This document shows positions 40,853-51,189 of a DNA stretch of 64,000 nucleotides, in pieces. The DNA is from Gemmatimonadota bacterium (GTDB lineage: Bacteria > Latescibacterota > UBA2968). Both the position numbers and the translations under genes were made by a program. The DNA is taken from NCBI GenBank assembly GCA_002727195.1, contig PBWH01000026.1:113804-177803 (forward strand). The letters run 5' to 3'. Within the stretch, counting starts at the first letter, position 1. Each line of letters begins with the position of its first letter. The notes below the pieces were generated by a model. That model made no database searches. It had not been told where the DNA came from and saw nothing but the letters and a program-made list of their open reading frames with translations.

Positions 40853-41019
40853 TTACTTCGTGCCCCACCGTTTGTGTGCAGACTTCTGTCGAGCGCAGTC
40901 GGGCGTCCAGGCCTCGTAGGTCGAGTCAACAATGACGGCTTTTATCCTGCCAAACTCTTCAGCGTTGAGATTACCGTATTTGATTGCCTGTGCGGCTCGT
41001 CTAGCTAGAAGCTTTCGAG
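40853..41019 (-). pseudogene. Truncated HTH-like paralogue of 40609-40851
   Basis: STRKLLARRAAQAIKYGNLNAEEFGRIKAVIVDSTYEAWTPDCARQKSAHKRWGTK*; no start codon seen. Confidence 0.35.
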
Positions 41020-41342
41020 TCGACCTGGCACAAGGTGGCCAAAGCGCCTGACGGCAGAAAAGGTGTCGACTCGTTCGCGAGCAAACGGCCCGATCTCGTC
41101 ATAACAGACATCGAAATGCCCGAACTCGATGACCACTCGGTCATCAGCAAGATAGGAGAGCTACAGGCAGACGCCAAAATCGTCATGGTCACCGGTACGG
41201 GTCTTCACCATCTGCCGGTGGCACACAAACTCGGCGCCGACCGCATATTCGAAAAGCCGCTTCGGCCCAGAGATCCAATCGTCGCCGTCGAAGAGCTGAT
41301 CTCCTGACCGAAGTCCTCCGGATCACCCAGGCTGCCCCTGTC

Positions 41343-41717
41343 GTGGAGGGTCATGTGCCTCAAATTCTGGTGATCGAAGACGATGAGGAAGTACGTTCAC
41401 CGATAACGGAGTTTCTGGTCTGTGAAGGGTACGAAGTCCACGAAGCCGAGAACCGCATCGAGGGCACGACTGTCTTTGAAGAGAAAGACATCGACATCGT
41501 GATTACTGACATCACGATGCCGAGTCAGCACGGGGTCGAAACGATCCGAGCGCTCAAGGAGCGTCATCCGGACCTTCGGGCGATCGCGATCACCGGGTAC
41601 CACGGGAGTTACAACCGCTTGCCCGCCGCCGAATTAGTGGGCACGCGGCAGACGCTCGTCAAGCTCTTCACCAAAGAAGAACTGCTCGAAGCCGTCAATT
41701 CGGTCTTCGACGAGTAG
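41343..41717 (+). CDS. Response regulator, receiver domain only
   Basis: QILVIEDDEEVRSPITEFLVCEGYEVHEAENRIEGTTVFEEKDIDIVITDITMPSQHGVETIRALKERHPDLRAIAITGY. Confidence 0.88.
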   Translation: MEGHVPQILVIEDDEEVRSPITEFLVCEGYEVHEAENRIEGTTVFEEKDIDIVITDITMPSQHGVETIRALKERHPDLRAIAITGYHGSYNRLPAAELVGTRQTLVKLFTKEELLEAVNSVFDE

Positions 41718-41718
41718 C

Positions 41719-41990
41719 CTACCTCTGACGGATGTCGACGGACCCGGCCTCTTCTTCCGTCGCCACCTCAATGCCCGTCACGTCGCGATCGAACGTCAGC
41801 CTCACCACCAGCACTTCATTCGGCCGGTCGTTCGCCGGCAATCCTTTCAGCCTCAGATAGGTATCCGCTACACGTGATGCGTGGGCACCAGGTCGACCGC
41901 GGTCTCGATCGCCTCTCCGGTGTTCAGAAGCACGGCCACCCTGACTCTGTCAAGTTCTGGACGACTTCCATAGCAGTGGACGGGCTTCAG
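41719..41990 (-). pseudogene. C-terminal remnant, possibly alpha-L-fucosidase-like
   Basis: LLNTGEAIETAVDLVPTHHV then, frameshifted, ADTYLRLKGLPANDRPNEVLVVRLTFDRDVTGIE. Confidence 0.35.
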
Positions 41991-42017
41991 GCACAACGTG
42001 CAAGAACCCGAGGATAA

Positions 42018-42815
42018 CTACGCAGGACTCTTTACGCATCCCTCGCTCATCCGCTCTCCCAGCAACCCGACGCAGGTCCGCGCGTTTTCCACGGCCAGGT
42101 CGTTATACTCCCGGCTCCAGACCACCGCCGCGTCGGCCACCTTCTTCCCCAGTTCCACCTGACCGTGCACGCGATCGGCGACCTCCTCTTCCGTATACGG
42201 CTTGCGGCGACCGTATCGGATATACCCGAGCTCGGTCGTCGCGTAGGCTTTGAGCGGGAAGGCATCGATCGACGTGGGTTGTTCGATGTTGGACACACCA
42301 ATCCCGTCGTCCCGAAGCGCCTGGAAGACGGGCAAGGCGTGCCAGGACAGGTGACGGAACTCTACGTGAACGGACTGCCGCTCGCTGATCGGGAGCGCGG
42401 CCAGATGACGCAGGTAGGTCAGCACCTTCTCGTCGTAGCCCTGCTCCTCATCCAGCTGGATCAGCAGCGTGAACAGTCGACCCTGTTTGATCAACGGCCG
42501 CGCCGCTTCCAGGTGCCGGGCCATAGCGGACCGGCCCACGGCAGGGTCCCAAATAACTGGGTTGGACGTCGCCCGGTTGACGAGAACGGCGAACCGGGCG
42601 CGTGGATGTGCCGATGCGGCGTCGACCAGCTCCTGGAGCGCCGTCTCCCGGTAGAAGGAGTCGATGAACTCGACGAACGGCAGGTCTGACTCGCCGGGCA
42701 CGGACACGCCGACGAAGTATCGCGGCAGCTGCCTCGGCGGTTTTTCGATTTGAATCAATGGTGCCCCCGAGAACGGGAGAGGGCGATCAGGCAGGTTGGA
42801 ACGAGGGGTGCTCAA
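42018..42815 (-). CDS. DUF72 domain protein
   Basis: ESDLPFVEFIDSFYRE, LLIQLDE, VHVEFRHLSWH, YIRYGRRKPYTEEE. Confidence 0.75.
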   Translation of the reverse strand: MSTPRSNLPDRPLPFSGAPLIQIEKPPRQLPRYFVGVSVPGESDLPFVEFIDSFYRETALQELVDAASAHPRARFAVLVNRATSNPVIWDPAVGRSAMARHLEAARPLIKQGRLFTLLIQLDEEQGYDEKVLTYLRHLAALPISERQSVHVEFRHLSWHALPVFQALRDDGIGVSNIEQPTSIDAFPLKAYATTELGYIRYGRRKPYTEEEVADRVHGQVELGKKVADAAVVWSREYNDLAVENARTCVGLLGERMSEGCVKSPA

Positions 42816-43267
42816 GCATAGTCAGGCTGTTCGGTGGAAACAAGGAAGGGATACCGATTTCAGGTCAATTTTGAAACCATTGCTTCTCCTCCATCTTCCT
42901 CGAGCATCGTTACCATCCGTGAAACCTATCTGCGGATGCCCCTCATACTCCTCTGTACCGTGGTGTTCTAGGCCTCAAGATCGATCAACTCGGAATACGC
43001 CGAGATACTTGGCCAGCTCTTTTCGTAGCACGTGAACGGCTTCTTCTTTAACCATACCCACTTCCGATCGCTACAATCGACAACGTGCGATGGCGCAATT
43101 CCCCTGTTCAGATTCGCACGTGCATGGTGATCGGAAATCAGCCGATATTCGCTGACTCCAGGATGATGCAAACGGGATACTGAAGGGCCGTCCCCCTCTG
43201 GCTTTCGACCAGCCAACTCCAGGAGGATCCCCACGCCACAGCGCATACTGATCCTGATTCTCCTCGG

Positions 43268-45189
43268 ATGGTCCTTGTCCGCCTATCGCGGCCTGCCTTC
43301 ACAACCGTGGGCGGAAAACGACTAAGATCACATCCTCAAAGCGCGGCGGGTTCTCGAATCCTCCGCAACGCTTCTCTCCCCCGATTCGAAGAAACCGTCC
43401 CGGGTGGTCCCCTCTACGTCCTGGCGATGTATGGGCAATTTGGTGCAAATACCGTCGCGCTTCACACCGCGAACATCCTCCTCCGCCTGCTGAACGTCTG
43501 GCTCTGCTATCTCCTCGCCCGAAGGATCTTTCAGAGTGAATCCGCACGGCTCGTCGCGGCCTTCCTGCTCGCGATCAATACAGTTGGCTACGAGGCCGTC
43601 TACTAGATCGCCGCCAGCGCGACGTTGATGGGGGCGGCGTTTGCCCAGACTGCCGTAATCCTCACGCTCCGATCCAGACGACCCGACGTCGTCTTCGCCA
43701 GTTGCGCCTTCCTGGCGTGCTGCATGTCCTACGAGTCCCACATCGCGATCGTTGTGCCCATCTGGTATGCCTGGTATGCGCACAGAGACCGGGTCGCCCT
43801 GGCCATCCCGATCGCGTGCACCGTGTTGGGACTCGTGCTCATCCTAGCAAACATCACCCTTTTCGGCACGGGCGCTACGAAGCCGGACAAACATCAGATC
43901 GAGCTGGGACTGCACGTTGTCCCACAGACCTGTATGTTCGTGGGCCGGCTCATCCTGACCAGTTACGTGTCGCCGGTAGGCAGGTCAGAAGCCCCCCCTA
44001 CGACCTGGGGGAATCCTACTACACCGCCTACACCTATGCCGGCGTGTTCATCCTGATCGGTTTGGCCTATCTCGCTCGTCGGTCTCCGTCGGTCCTGCTG
44101 CTAACCCTCTGGATCGTGGCTGCCGCGGTCCAGTCCTCTCTCTCCGCCCGACCCCGTTTCTTCACGCGCTACTGGTATTTGCCATCGATTGCCTCGAGTA
44201 CCCTGACTGCTGCCGAACTCCTCTATCTTTACAACCGTTTATCCAGCCTGCGCTTTGCACGAGCGGCCGCCTTTGTGTTCGGCGCGATCCTCCTGATCGC
44301 CGCCCACGCGAGGTGCCGGGCCTTCGAGTGGCGATACCTCCTGAACACGGCCCGCTACCATCAATACAGTGTGAATGATCCCGCGACGGCCATCCCGCTC
44401 TACCATCGCGTCGAATCGGACTACGGCGTGCAGACAGGTTTACTGTATGCCAGCATCGGGAACGCATACGGACTGACCGGAGATTTCGACACGGCGTTTC
44501 AGTTCCTGGGCCAGGTGGGACGCGTCGACCCTGCCTACGCGCTCTCGACCGTCGAGGACCTGGACCTCGCCACGCAGGACATTCTCGCACTCGTCCTGCT
44601 GGGTCCGCTCCTGGAAAATGACACCTGGAGAGCCCGGGCAGCCGAGATCGCCGCCCCGATCGAATACCGACGAGGCAACTTTTCGAAAGCGCTCTCACAT
44701 TACACCGCATCGTTGGGCGCCGGGGACAGCGCGCGTGCGTTCCACGGACGGGGTAAGGTGCACTTCGAGCTCGGAAACCACGCAAAGGCCCTCGCAGACC
44801 TGGATCAATCCCTCGCGATCGATCCCACCGCACCGGACGTGCACAAGCTGAGAGGTCGTGCCCTTGCCGGTATCGGACGATTCGGTAAGGCCGTCGCAGC
44901 GTTCGAGGCTGCCGCGAACATCGCACCTTCGGATTGGGGCGCGCATCACCAGCTGGGTGTCGCCCTCTTGAAGACAGGCCAGACCGCGCAGGCACTCACC
45001 CCGCTCCGAGAGGCGGTCCGGCTGGCACCCGAGGAAACCGGACCTCTGATGGATGCGGCGATCGCGAGCACTAAGCTGGGTTACGCCCAAGAGGCACGCC
45101 GTCTGTTCCAACATGTCCTGACGCGTGCTCCCGATCATCCCCAGTCAGCCACGATCCAACAGTGGCTGGGGTCAAACGCGCAGCCATAG
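43268..45189 (+). pseudogene. Polytopic membrane protein with C-terminal TPR domain; in-frame TAG and frameshift
   Basis: NTVGYEAVY*IAASATLMGAAFAQTAVILTLRS (TAG 43604-43606, same frame), frame change near 43985-44000, then TPR repeats ALSHYTASLGAGDSARAFHGRGKVHFELGNHAKALADLDQSLAIDP... Confidence 0.75.
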
Positions 45190-45225
45190 GGATTCACAGG
45201 ATTTTCGACGCGTACTGAAACGCGA

Positions 45226-45255
45226 AAGGGGCGGCCCATAACTGAGCCGCCCCTT
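45226..45255. terminator. Bidirectional intrinsic terminator
   Basis: Perfect 10-bp stem AAGGGGCGGC/GCCGCCCCTT, 10-nt loop, between converging genes. Confidence 0.75.
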
Positions 45256-45277
45256 CTCTGCATCGATCAAGTATATC

Positions 45278-46333
45278 CTACAGAAGGTGATCCAGGATCA
45301 TATTCGTGGACTCGACGATGCGCTGATCACGGGACCGCAGATCCGGCTCGAAAGCCTTGCTCGTGAGGTGCTGCAGTCCCTGGATGTAGCGGACGGCGAT
45401 CTCACCGGCCTGCTCGTCCGTAAACTGCTGAGAGTCTTTGTCCGTCACCATACCACGGGCGAACTCCTTCGAGAACGACACCGGCTTCCCGTCCCGGGTC
45501 AGCGGCGACCCATCATCATCCATCCGCCAGAAACGGCTCGAGTCCATCGTATACAACTCGTCGGCGGCCACAATCCGTCCGTCCGTGTTGACGCCGTGCT
45601 CGGTCTTGGTGTCGACGAGGATCATCCCCCGCTCTGCCAGATACTGCGAGACCATGCCGAAGGCCATCATCGACGCATTCCGGATCTGGTTATACTGGGC
45701 CTGCGTGCAGACAACGTTATCGAACAGATACTTCGGGTCGATCGTGCGATCCACCTTGGCCTTCGTGCTCGGCGTATCCATCAGATACGGAAGGACCCCG
45801 TTCGCCGAAAGCGCCCCGACGTCGATCTGGTGCCCCGCGTAATCGAGTGTCGTTTCGCCTGCTTCCTGCGCCTTGAGCCAGGCCTGGTAGAGCGAGGTCG
45901 ACGTACTGCTCTCGGCGTTATACATCCGGAGCACGTTCTCGACCATCAGCAGGTTCAGGTTCTCCGACGGGATTACCGTCGAACTGGGCTGGAGGCCGGG
46001 CACCTTGAACTGGGAGCTCCCCAGGACGTGCTCGACCAGCTGAAGCATGTGGTCGTGGTTGTTCGCCAGGACCTGGTCCTTGAACGGGATCGCGCCCCGA
46101 TTGACGTCGTGGGTCGAAATGCGGTTGTTCCGGAACATCAGCCGGATCGGCTTGCCGCCGCTGGACTTCAGGTCGTCCCCGAACACGGAGTCCGACACCT
46201 TCCCCTCGAGGACGGTGCAGCCGTTCAGGCGCGGAATATCGCCATCGGCAATAATCTGCTTGACCGGACGGCCTTCATTGACGCGGGCGCCGCTCTCGGC
46301 CACCAAGTCTCGAATCTGGTTTTCGCTCAGCAT
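45278..46333 (-). CDS. purC: Phosphoribosylaminoimidazolesuccinocarboxamide synthase, divergent long form
   Basis: GKVSDSVFG, IRLMFRNNRISTHDVNRGAIPFKDQVLANN, MILVDTKTEHGVN, DELYTMDSSRFW. Confidence 0.8.
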   Translation of the reverse strand: MLSENQIRDLVAESGARVNEGRPVKQIIADGDIPRLNGCTVLEGKVSDSVFGDDLKSSGGKPIRLMFRNNRISTHDVNRGAIPFKDQVLANNHDHMLQLVEHVLGSSQFKVPGLQPSSTVIPSENLNLLMVENVLRMYNAESSTSTSLYQAWLKAQEAGETTLDYAGHQIDVGALSANGVLPYLMDTPSTKAKVDRTIDPKYLFDNVVCTQAQYNQIRNASMMAFGMVSQYLAERGMILVDTKTEHGVNTDGRIVAADELYTMDSSRFWRMDDDGSPLTRDGKPVSFSKEFARGMVTDKDSQQFTDEQAGEIAVRYIQGLQHLTSKAFEPDLRSRDQRIVESTNMILDHLL

Positions 46334-46754
46334 GGTTCGGGCATGATCTCCTGTTCGGGTGAAGGCCTCTGGGGGAGCCTCAGGAGTATACGGTATATGA
46401 GTAGAGGCGGTGTCGCGGGGAGTCCGTAAAGATTCGGCCGTCTACTTCAGGGGTGTACAATAGCCCCTGTGCCGGCCGATTTCCTGACGATTAGAATACA
46501 GGGAGGGTGGGCTCTCTGCAAGCAAATCCGAATACTAGGGATTGGGCAGATAGGTTACCGACCTAACCCGATTCATCGGCCACTTCGGCCTCCTCGTCCG
46601 CCGCGAAGAACGCGTCGGACTGCGGGGTCCTTCGTGGGCTTCGGGCGTCTGAGAGGCAGCCGCCCTCCGGTAAACAAGTTGGGAAAACCACTCTTACAGC
46701 CAGATACAGAGCCCATCTACGTCGGCGATCTAGCTTGCGAGAGTCAGAAACTAT

Positions 46755-46784
46755 TGTATAAATATATTGATATGTATTTATACA
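46755..46784. repeat. Perfect AT-rich 10-bp inverted repeat
   Basis: TGTATAAATA-tattgatatg-TATTTATACA, 27 nt before the OYE-family ORF. Confidence 0.7.
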
Positions 46785-46810
46785 TTAACAGCGGAAATCT
46801 GGGAGGATGA

Positions 46811-47820
46811 ATGCTGGAACCCCTTTACGAACCCTATCGCATCAAGAATCTCAATCTGCCGAACCGGTTTGCGATGGCGCCCATTACGCGGATGGGGTCG
46901 CCTGGTGGTGTACCCAACGACACGGCTGCTGAATACTATCACCGTCGCGCAGTTGGTGGGATTGAGCTGATCATTACGGAAGGCACGCTTCCGGAGCATC
47001 CCCTCGCAGCGCACGACCCGGACATTCCCAGACTTGCGCCAGAGGCCGTGGACTGATGGCGGAAGGTGCTCGACCGGGTCGCTGAGACGCCGGCGAAGAC
47101 GTTTGTGCAGATCTGGCACCAAGGGCCGAAAGCAAAACCCGGGATCGCGGCCTTTCCTCACGAGGAAGATGGTAAGCGTGTCGTCCAGGAGGCGACTGCC
47201 GCGGACCGTCAGGAGCTGTTCGATGCCTTTCACCGGGCTGCTACGCTCGCGCAGGAGACCGGGTTCGATGGGATCGAGTTGCACGGTGCGCACGGGTATC
47301 TGCTCGACAGTTTCATGCGGTCGGGGAACGCAGATTTTGTCTACGATCTCGTCCGAGCCATTCGCGGATCCATCGGAGAGGCGTATCCGATCGCCATTCG
47401 GTTCTCACAATGGGGCGTTGGCGATTGCAAGGCTCAGCAGAGTTTGCGTCACCCGACGAGCTCTTCGAGGTTCTGCTGTCGCTCAAGGAAGCCGGTATCG
47501 ATGTCTTCCACGCCAGCACCCGACGCTTCTGGCTTCCGGAGTTCGAGGGGTCCGATCTCAACCTGGCGGGATGGACGCGGGAGATTACGGAGTCGCCCAC
47601 GATCACGGTTGGCAACATCGGGTTGGTCACAGAGGAGTTTTACGGAGACGGGCAGGAGGGTCAGGGCGAGCTGATGCGGCGGTTCGATCGCGGTGAATTC
47701 GATATGGTCGCGGTGGGTAGGCCTCTGCTGAGTGAGCCCGCGTGGGTGAACAAGGTTCGAGATGGTCTGCAGGATGAGATCGCGCCGTTTACGTACGCAT
47801 CGAAGGATTGGTATCCGTAG
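46811..47820 (+). pseudogene. Old yellow enzyme family NADH:flavin oxidoreductase, in-frame TGA and frameshift
   Basis: LYEPYRIKNLNLPNRFAMAPITRMGSPGGVPNDTAAEYYHRRAVGGIELIITEG...APEAVD*WRKVLDRV...KTFVQIWHQG...GFDGIELHGAHGYLLDSFM...(shift near 47405-47440)...VGNIGLVTEEF...DMVAVGRPLLSEPAWVNKV. Confidence 0.88.
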
Positions 47821-47870
47821 CAGGGGTGTTATACTGCTGAGCCTGCTCTGAGGTCGCCGTCTATCTGATG

Positions 47871-47942
47871 GTATACGACCGTCCCTCGATACACCCTCCG
47901 CCGCAAGAGCTGCGGCTCCGGGCACTCGGGATGAGCGGTACA
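47871..47942. repeat. Class B intergenic stem-loop repeat
   Basis: gtatacgaccgtccctcgatac...gcactcgggatgagcggtac. Confidence 0.5.
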
Positions 47943-47958
47943 GACAAGAGAGATTGTC

Positions 47959-49080
47959 ATGAGAATCACGGATGTCGAACTCATCCAGGCCGTGCACTGG
48001 CCCTTTGTCCGCATTCACACGGACGAAGGGATCAGAGGTATCGGTGAGGCGAGCCTCCAGCAGAAGGAGATTGCCGTTCGCGCCGAAGTGCAGGCCTATC
48101 GCGACTTCCTGATCGGACAGGATCCCACGCAGATCGAGCACATCTTTAATGCGCTACACCGACGGACCGTATGGTCAGGCGGGCCCGTCACGATGACGGC
48201 CATCAGCGGGATCGAACAGGCGCTTTGGGACATCAAGGGTAAGGTCGCAGGCCTACCTGTTTACGAGTTGCTTGGCGGGAAGGTGCGGGAGAAGGTAAAG
48301 GGCTACGCGAACGGGTGGTTCGGCGGCGCGCGGTCGCCTGAAGAGCTCGCAGCCAACGCGGCGGCGGTCGTCGCCGAAGGGTTCGACACGATCAAGTGGT
48401 ATCCCTTCGGGCACGTGGCCCAGTTGATCACGCAGGAAGAAGAGGAGAGCGCGATCAGGCACATGCAGTTGATACGTGAGGCAGTCGGTCCGGACGTGAA
48501 CATCGCCGTCGACGTCCGCAATCGGCTGAACACCTGGAGCGCGATCCGGATGGCGGAGAAGCTCAAGCCGTACGAGGTCTACTGGTATGAGGAGCCGCTC
48601 CTCTGGGACAACGTCTCAGCGTTGGCCGAGGTGAGCCGCGCCGTGGACATCCCAATCGCGGTCGGCGAGCGGCTCTACACACGCTGGGAGTTTCGCGAAG
48701 TCCTCGAGCAGAACGTGGTCCGCTTTATCCAACCCGACATCTGTCACGCGGGCGGGATCTTCGAGCTGCGCAAGATCGCAGCGATGGCGGAGGTCTACTA
48801 CGTGATGGTCGCCCCTCACAACTCGAACGGACCGATCTCTACGGTCGCTTCCATCCACTTGGACGCGTGCACGCCGAACGCGCCGATCCAGGAACTCATC
48901 CACCGCAACCTGCCGGTCTACAACGAACTCCTCACCGAGCCGCTCGTTGTCGAAGACGGCTATGTCCACCTGCCTACTGGTCCGGGATGGGGTGTCGATA
49001 TCGTCGAGGATGCGGAGGAGCTGTATCCGCCACAAAACCTTGCGGCCATCGAAGGCAACGCGCGATACTACCCCGAGTGA
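47959..49080 (+). CDS. Enolase superfamily (MR/MLE), galactonate dehydratase-like
   Basis: IEQALWDIKGKVAGLPVYELLGGKVREKVKGYANGW, TIKWYPFG, IAVDVRN, VYWYEEPLLW, IAVGERLYTRW, VAPHNSNGP. Confidence 0.93.
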   Translation: MRITDVELIQAVHWPFVRIHTDEGIRGIGEASLQQKEIAVRAEVQAYRDFLIGQDPTQIEHIFNALHRRTVWSGGPVTMTAISGIEQALWDIKGKVAGLPVYELLGGKVREKVKGYANGWFGGARSPEELAANAAAVVAEGFDTIKWYPFGHVAQLITQEEEESAIRHMQLIREAVGPDVNIAVDVRNRLNTWSAIRMAEKLKPYEVYWYEEPLLWDNVSALAEVSRAVDIPIAVGERLYTRWEFREVLEQNVVRFIQPDICHAGGIFELRKIAAMAEVYYVMVAPHNSNGPISTVASIHLDACTPNAPIQELIHRNLPVYNELLTEPLVVEDGYVHLPTGPGWGVDIVEDAEELYPPQNLAAIEGNARYYPE

Positions 49081-49110
49081 GTCGAGGTCCGGGGCCCTCT
49101 CTCCATTCCT

Positions 49111-50217
49111 CTACTGAGCAGGTCCCCAGGATACCCGATAGGGTTCGAGCTTGTCCCAATCGAACGAGACGCCGACACCGGGCTCATCAGGCGCAACCGC
49201 TCGATAGTTCTCGACCACCAGAGGACGGGTCGTGTAGGCGTCGATCGGGAAGCTGTGGACCTCCAGCCAGCCCGCGTTCGACTGGGCCGACACCAGGCTG
49301 ACGTGCAGCTCCTGCATCCCGTGTGAGCAGACCGGCACGTCGTACTCCAGTGAACGCTCCGCCACCGCCAGCCAACCTGTGATGCCCCCACAATTGGAGG
49401 CGTCGGGCTGGATATACGAGAGCTTGGCCTGCTCGAAGGCGTATCCGAATTCGTGGATCGTGTGGAGGTTCTCTCCCATCGCGAGCGGCATGCCGCTCGC
49501 GTCGGCGATGCGTGCGTATCCCAGGTAATCGTCCGGGATGGTCGGTTCTTCGAACCAGGTGATGTCATACGGCTGGAAGCGTCGGGCGGCTTCAATCGAC
49601 TTCTCCACACTCATCGCGTAATTAGCATCGACCATGAACGTGATGTCGGGACCGATCAGATCCCTTACCGCAGCGATCCGCTCGATGTCTTCATCGAGAT
49701 TGTCCCGGCCGATCTTGATCTTCACCGCGTTATACCCGCCCGCCAGGTAGCCCCGTATGTTCTCGAGAAGCCTTTCCGTCGAGAAGGCCAGATCGATTCC
49801 CCCACAGTACGCGTGGCACGACTGATCCGCTCCCCCTGCCATCTTCCAAAGCGGCTGCCCCTCGCGTCGGCATCGGAGATCCCATAGCGCGATGTCGACG
49901 GCCGAAATCGCGAAGGATGCGATCCCCCCGCGACCGACATAGTGAATGTGCCATTCCATCTGGTCGTAGCGCCCTTCGACGTCAGCCCCATCTTCCCCGA
50001 TCAGGACAGGAATCAGGTCGTGCTCGACCAACGCGTGGACTGCTCGCCCCCCTCGGCCACCGGTGTAGGTGTACCCTGTCCCGGAAGTGCCATCATCGAG
50101 GGTAACGGTGGCAGTGATCAGGTCGAAATGCGTGTGTGCCCCGTGTTTGGCATCCGTCAAAGTCTCCGCAAGCGGTACGGCGTACAAACGTGTTTCGATG
50201 CGCTCAATCTTGCTCAT
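49111..50217 (-). CDS. Enolase superfamily (MR/MLE) enzyme
   Basis: [86 protein letters not shown]. Confidence 0.94.
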   Translation of the reverse strand: MSKIERIETRLYAVPLAETLTDAKHGAHTHFDLITATVTLDDGTSGTGYTYTGGRGGRAVHALVEHDLIPVLIGEDGADVEGRYDQMEWHIHYVGRGGIASFAISAVDIALWDLRCRREGQPLWKMAGGADQSCHAYCGGIDLAFSTERLLENIRGYLAGGYNAVKIKIGRDNLDEDIERIAAVRDLIGPDITFMVDANYAMSVEKSIEAARRFQPYDITWFEEPTIPDDYLGYARIADASGMPLAMGENLHTIHEFGYAFEQAKLSYIQPDASNCGGITGWLAVAERSLEYDVPVCSHGMQELHVSLVSAQSNAGWLEVHSFPIDAYTTRPLVVENYRAVAPDEPGVGVSFDWDKLEPYRVSWGPAQ

Positions 50218-50242
50218 ACCATTCCTATCTCAGACCGTGTGT

Positions 50243-51142
50243 TCAGGTCGTCAGCGCCAGAGCCTGGTCCATCACGGACTGATCGATCTCTCGCTCCAGC
50301 AGTTCAATGTTCGATTTCACGTGGGCCAGGTTCTTCGACCCCAGCAGTACCGAGGTTACACCGCTGCTCTGATACAGGAAGTTCAAGGCCATCGCCATCA
50401 ACTGTTCGCCGTCGCCGTCTGCCAGCTCCAGCAAGGCCGTCACCTTCTCGCGAGCACCGTCGTCCAGTTCGTCCATGTGGTCGAGCACTTTGGGGGTCAG
50501 CCGTCCTCGTCCCACACCGCCCTTGATCACCACACCGACACCCAACTCTTCACACCGTGCAATCAGGCCTTCATCGCGCCGGTTCATCAGGCTGTAATCG
50601 ATCTGCATGGCGTCGAACACGCCCAGGTCGACGCACTGTTCAGCGATGTTGCCACCGCACGAGGCCCCCAGAAGGCGAACCTTTCCAGCTTCCTTTGCCT
50701 CCTGCATGGCTCGTACGGTTTCGCCGTCGTCTACGACCTTCTGAGCGTCAGGGCCGAAATGGATCTGCATCAGGTCGATCTGTTCTGTGTGCAACAGCTC
50801 CAGACTGCTATCGATCGATCCCGCGACAGCTTCGTAGCTGAAATCGTAGTAGGTCTTGGATTCCCGACTGTGCTCCCCACACTTCGAGGCCAGGAAATAC
50901 TCCGCACGACGACCGCCAATCCCCTTCCCGATCCGGGCTTCGCTTAGATGATACGCGCTGGCCGTGTCGATCATGTTGATGCCGGTATCCAGCACACCGT
51001 TTAGGACTGTGATCGCCTCGTCTTCCTCAGGTCGTGTCTTGTCTCCCAACCCCCAGTCCCGTCCGATCTCCAACGCGCCGAAACCCATAAACGTGACAGA
51101 CGCATCGGTTTTCCCGAGGGACCGCTTCTCCAAACCTTTCAT
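50243..51142 (-). CDS. Aldo/keto reductase
   Basis: RSLGKTDASVTFMGFGALEIG, GINMIDTASAYHLSEARIGKGI, SSLELLHTEQIDLMQIHF, SSGVTSVLLGSKNLAHVKSNI. Confidence 0.9.
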   Translation of the reverse strand: MKGLEKRSLGKTDASVTFMGFGALEIGRDWGLGDKTRPEEDEAITVLNGVLDTGINMIDTASAYHLSEARIGKGIGGRRAEYFLASKCGEHSRESKTYYDFSYEAVAGSIDSSLELLHTEQIDLMQIHFGPDAQKVVDDGETVRAMQEAKEAGKVRLLGASCGGNIAEQCVDLGVFDAMQIDYSLMNRRDEGLIARCEELGVGVVIKGGVGRGRLTPKVLDHMDELDDGAREKVTALLELADGDGEQLMAMALNFLYQSSGVTSVLLGSKNLAHVKSNIELLEREIDQSVMDQALALTT

Positions 51143-51189
51143 GCTGCTCCTTTCATCGACGCCGATGGCGCCTGTTTCGACATCCGTCT

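Larger units (their letters stand above)
40102..41307 (+). pseudogene. Response-regulator receiver apparently split by a ~0.87 kb segment
   Basis: VEKVLIIDDYANRR at ~40099-40140; LEAFESTWHKVAKAPDGRKGVDSFASKRPDLVITDIEMPELDDHSVI...KIVMVTGTG...LGADRIFEKPL at 41005-41307. Confidence 0.45.

Noticed and set aside
45287-46429. 380-aa plus-strand ORF
   Set aside because: Antisense of purC; no recognisable motif.
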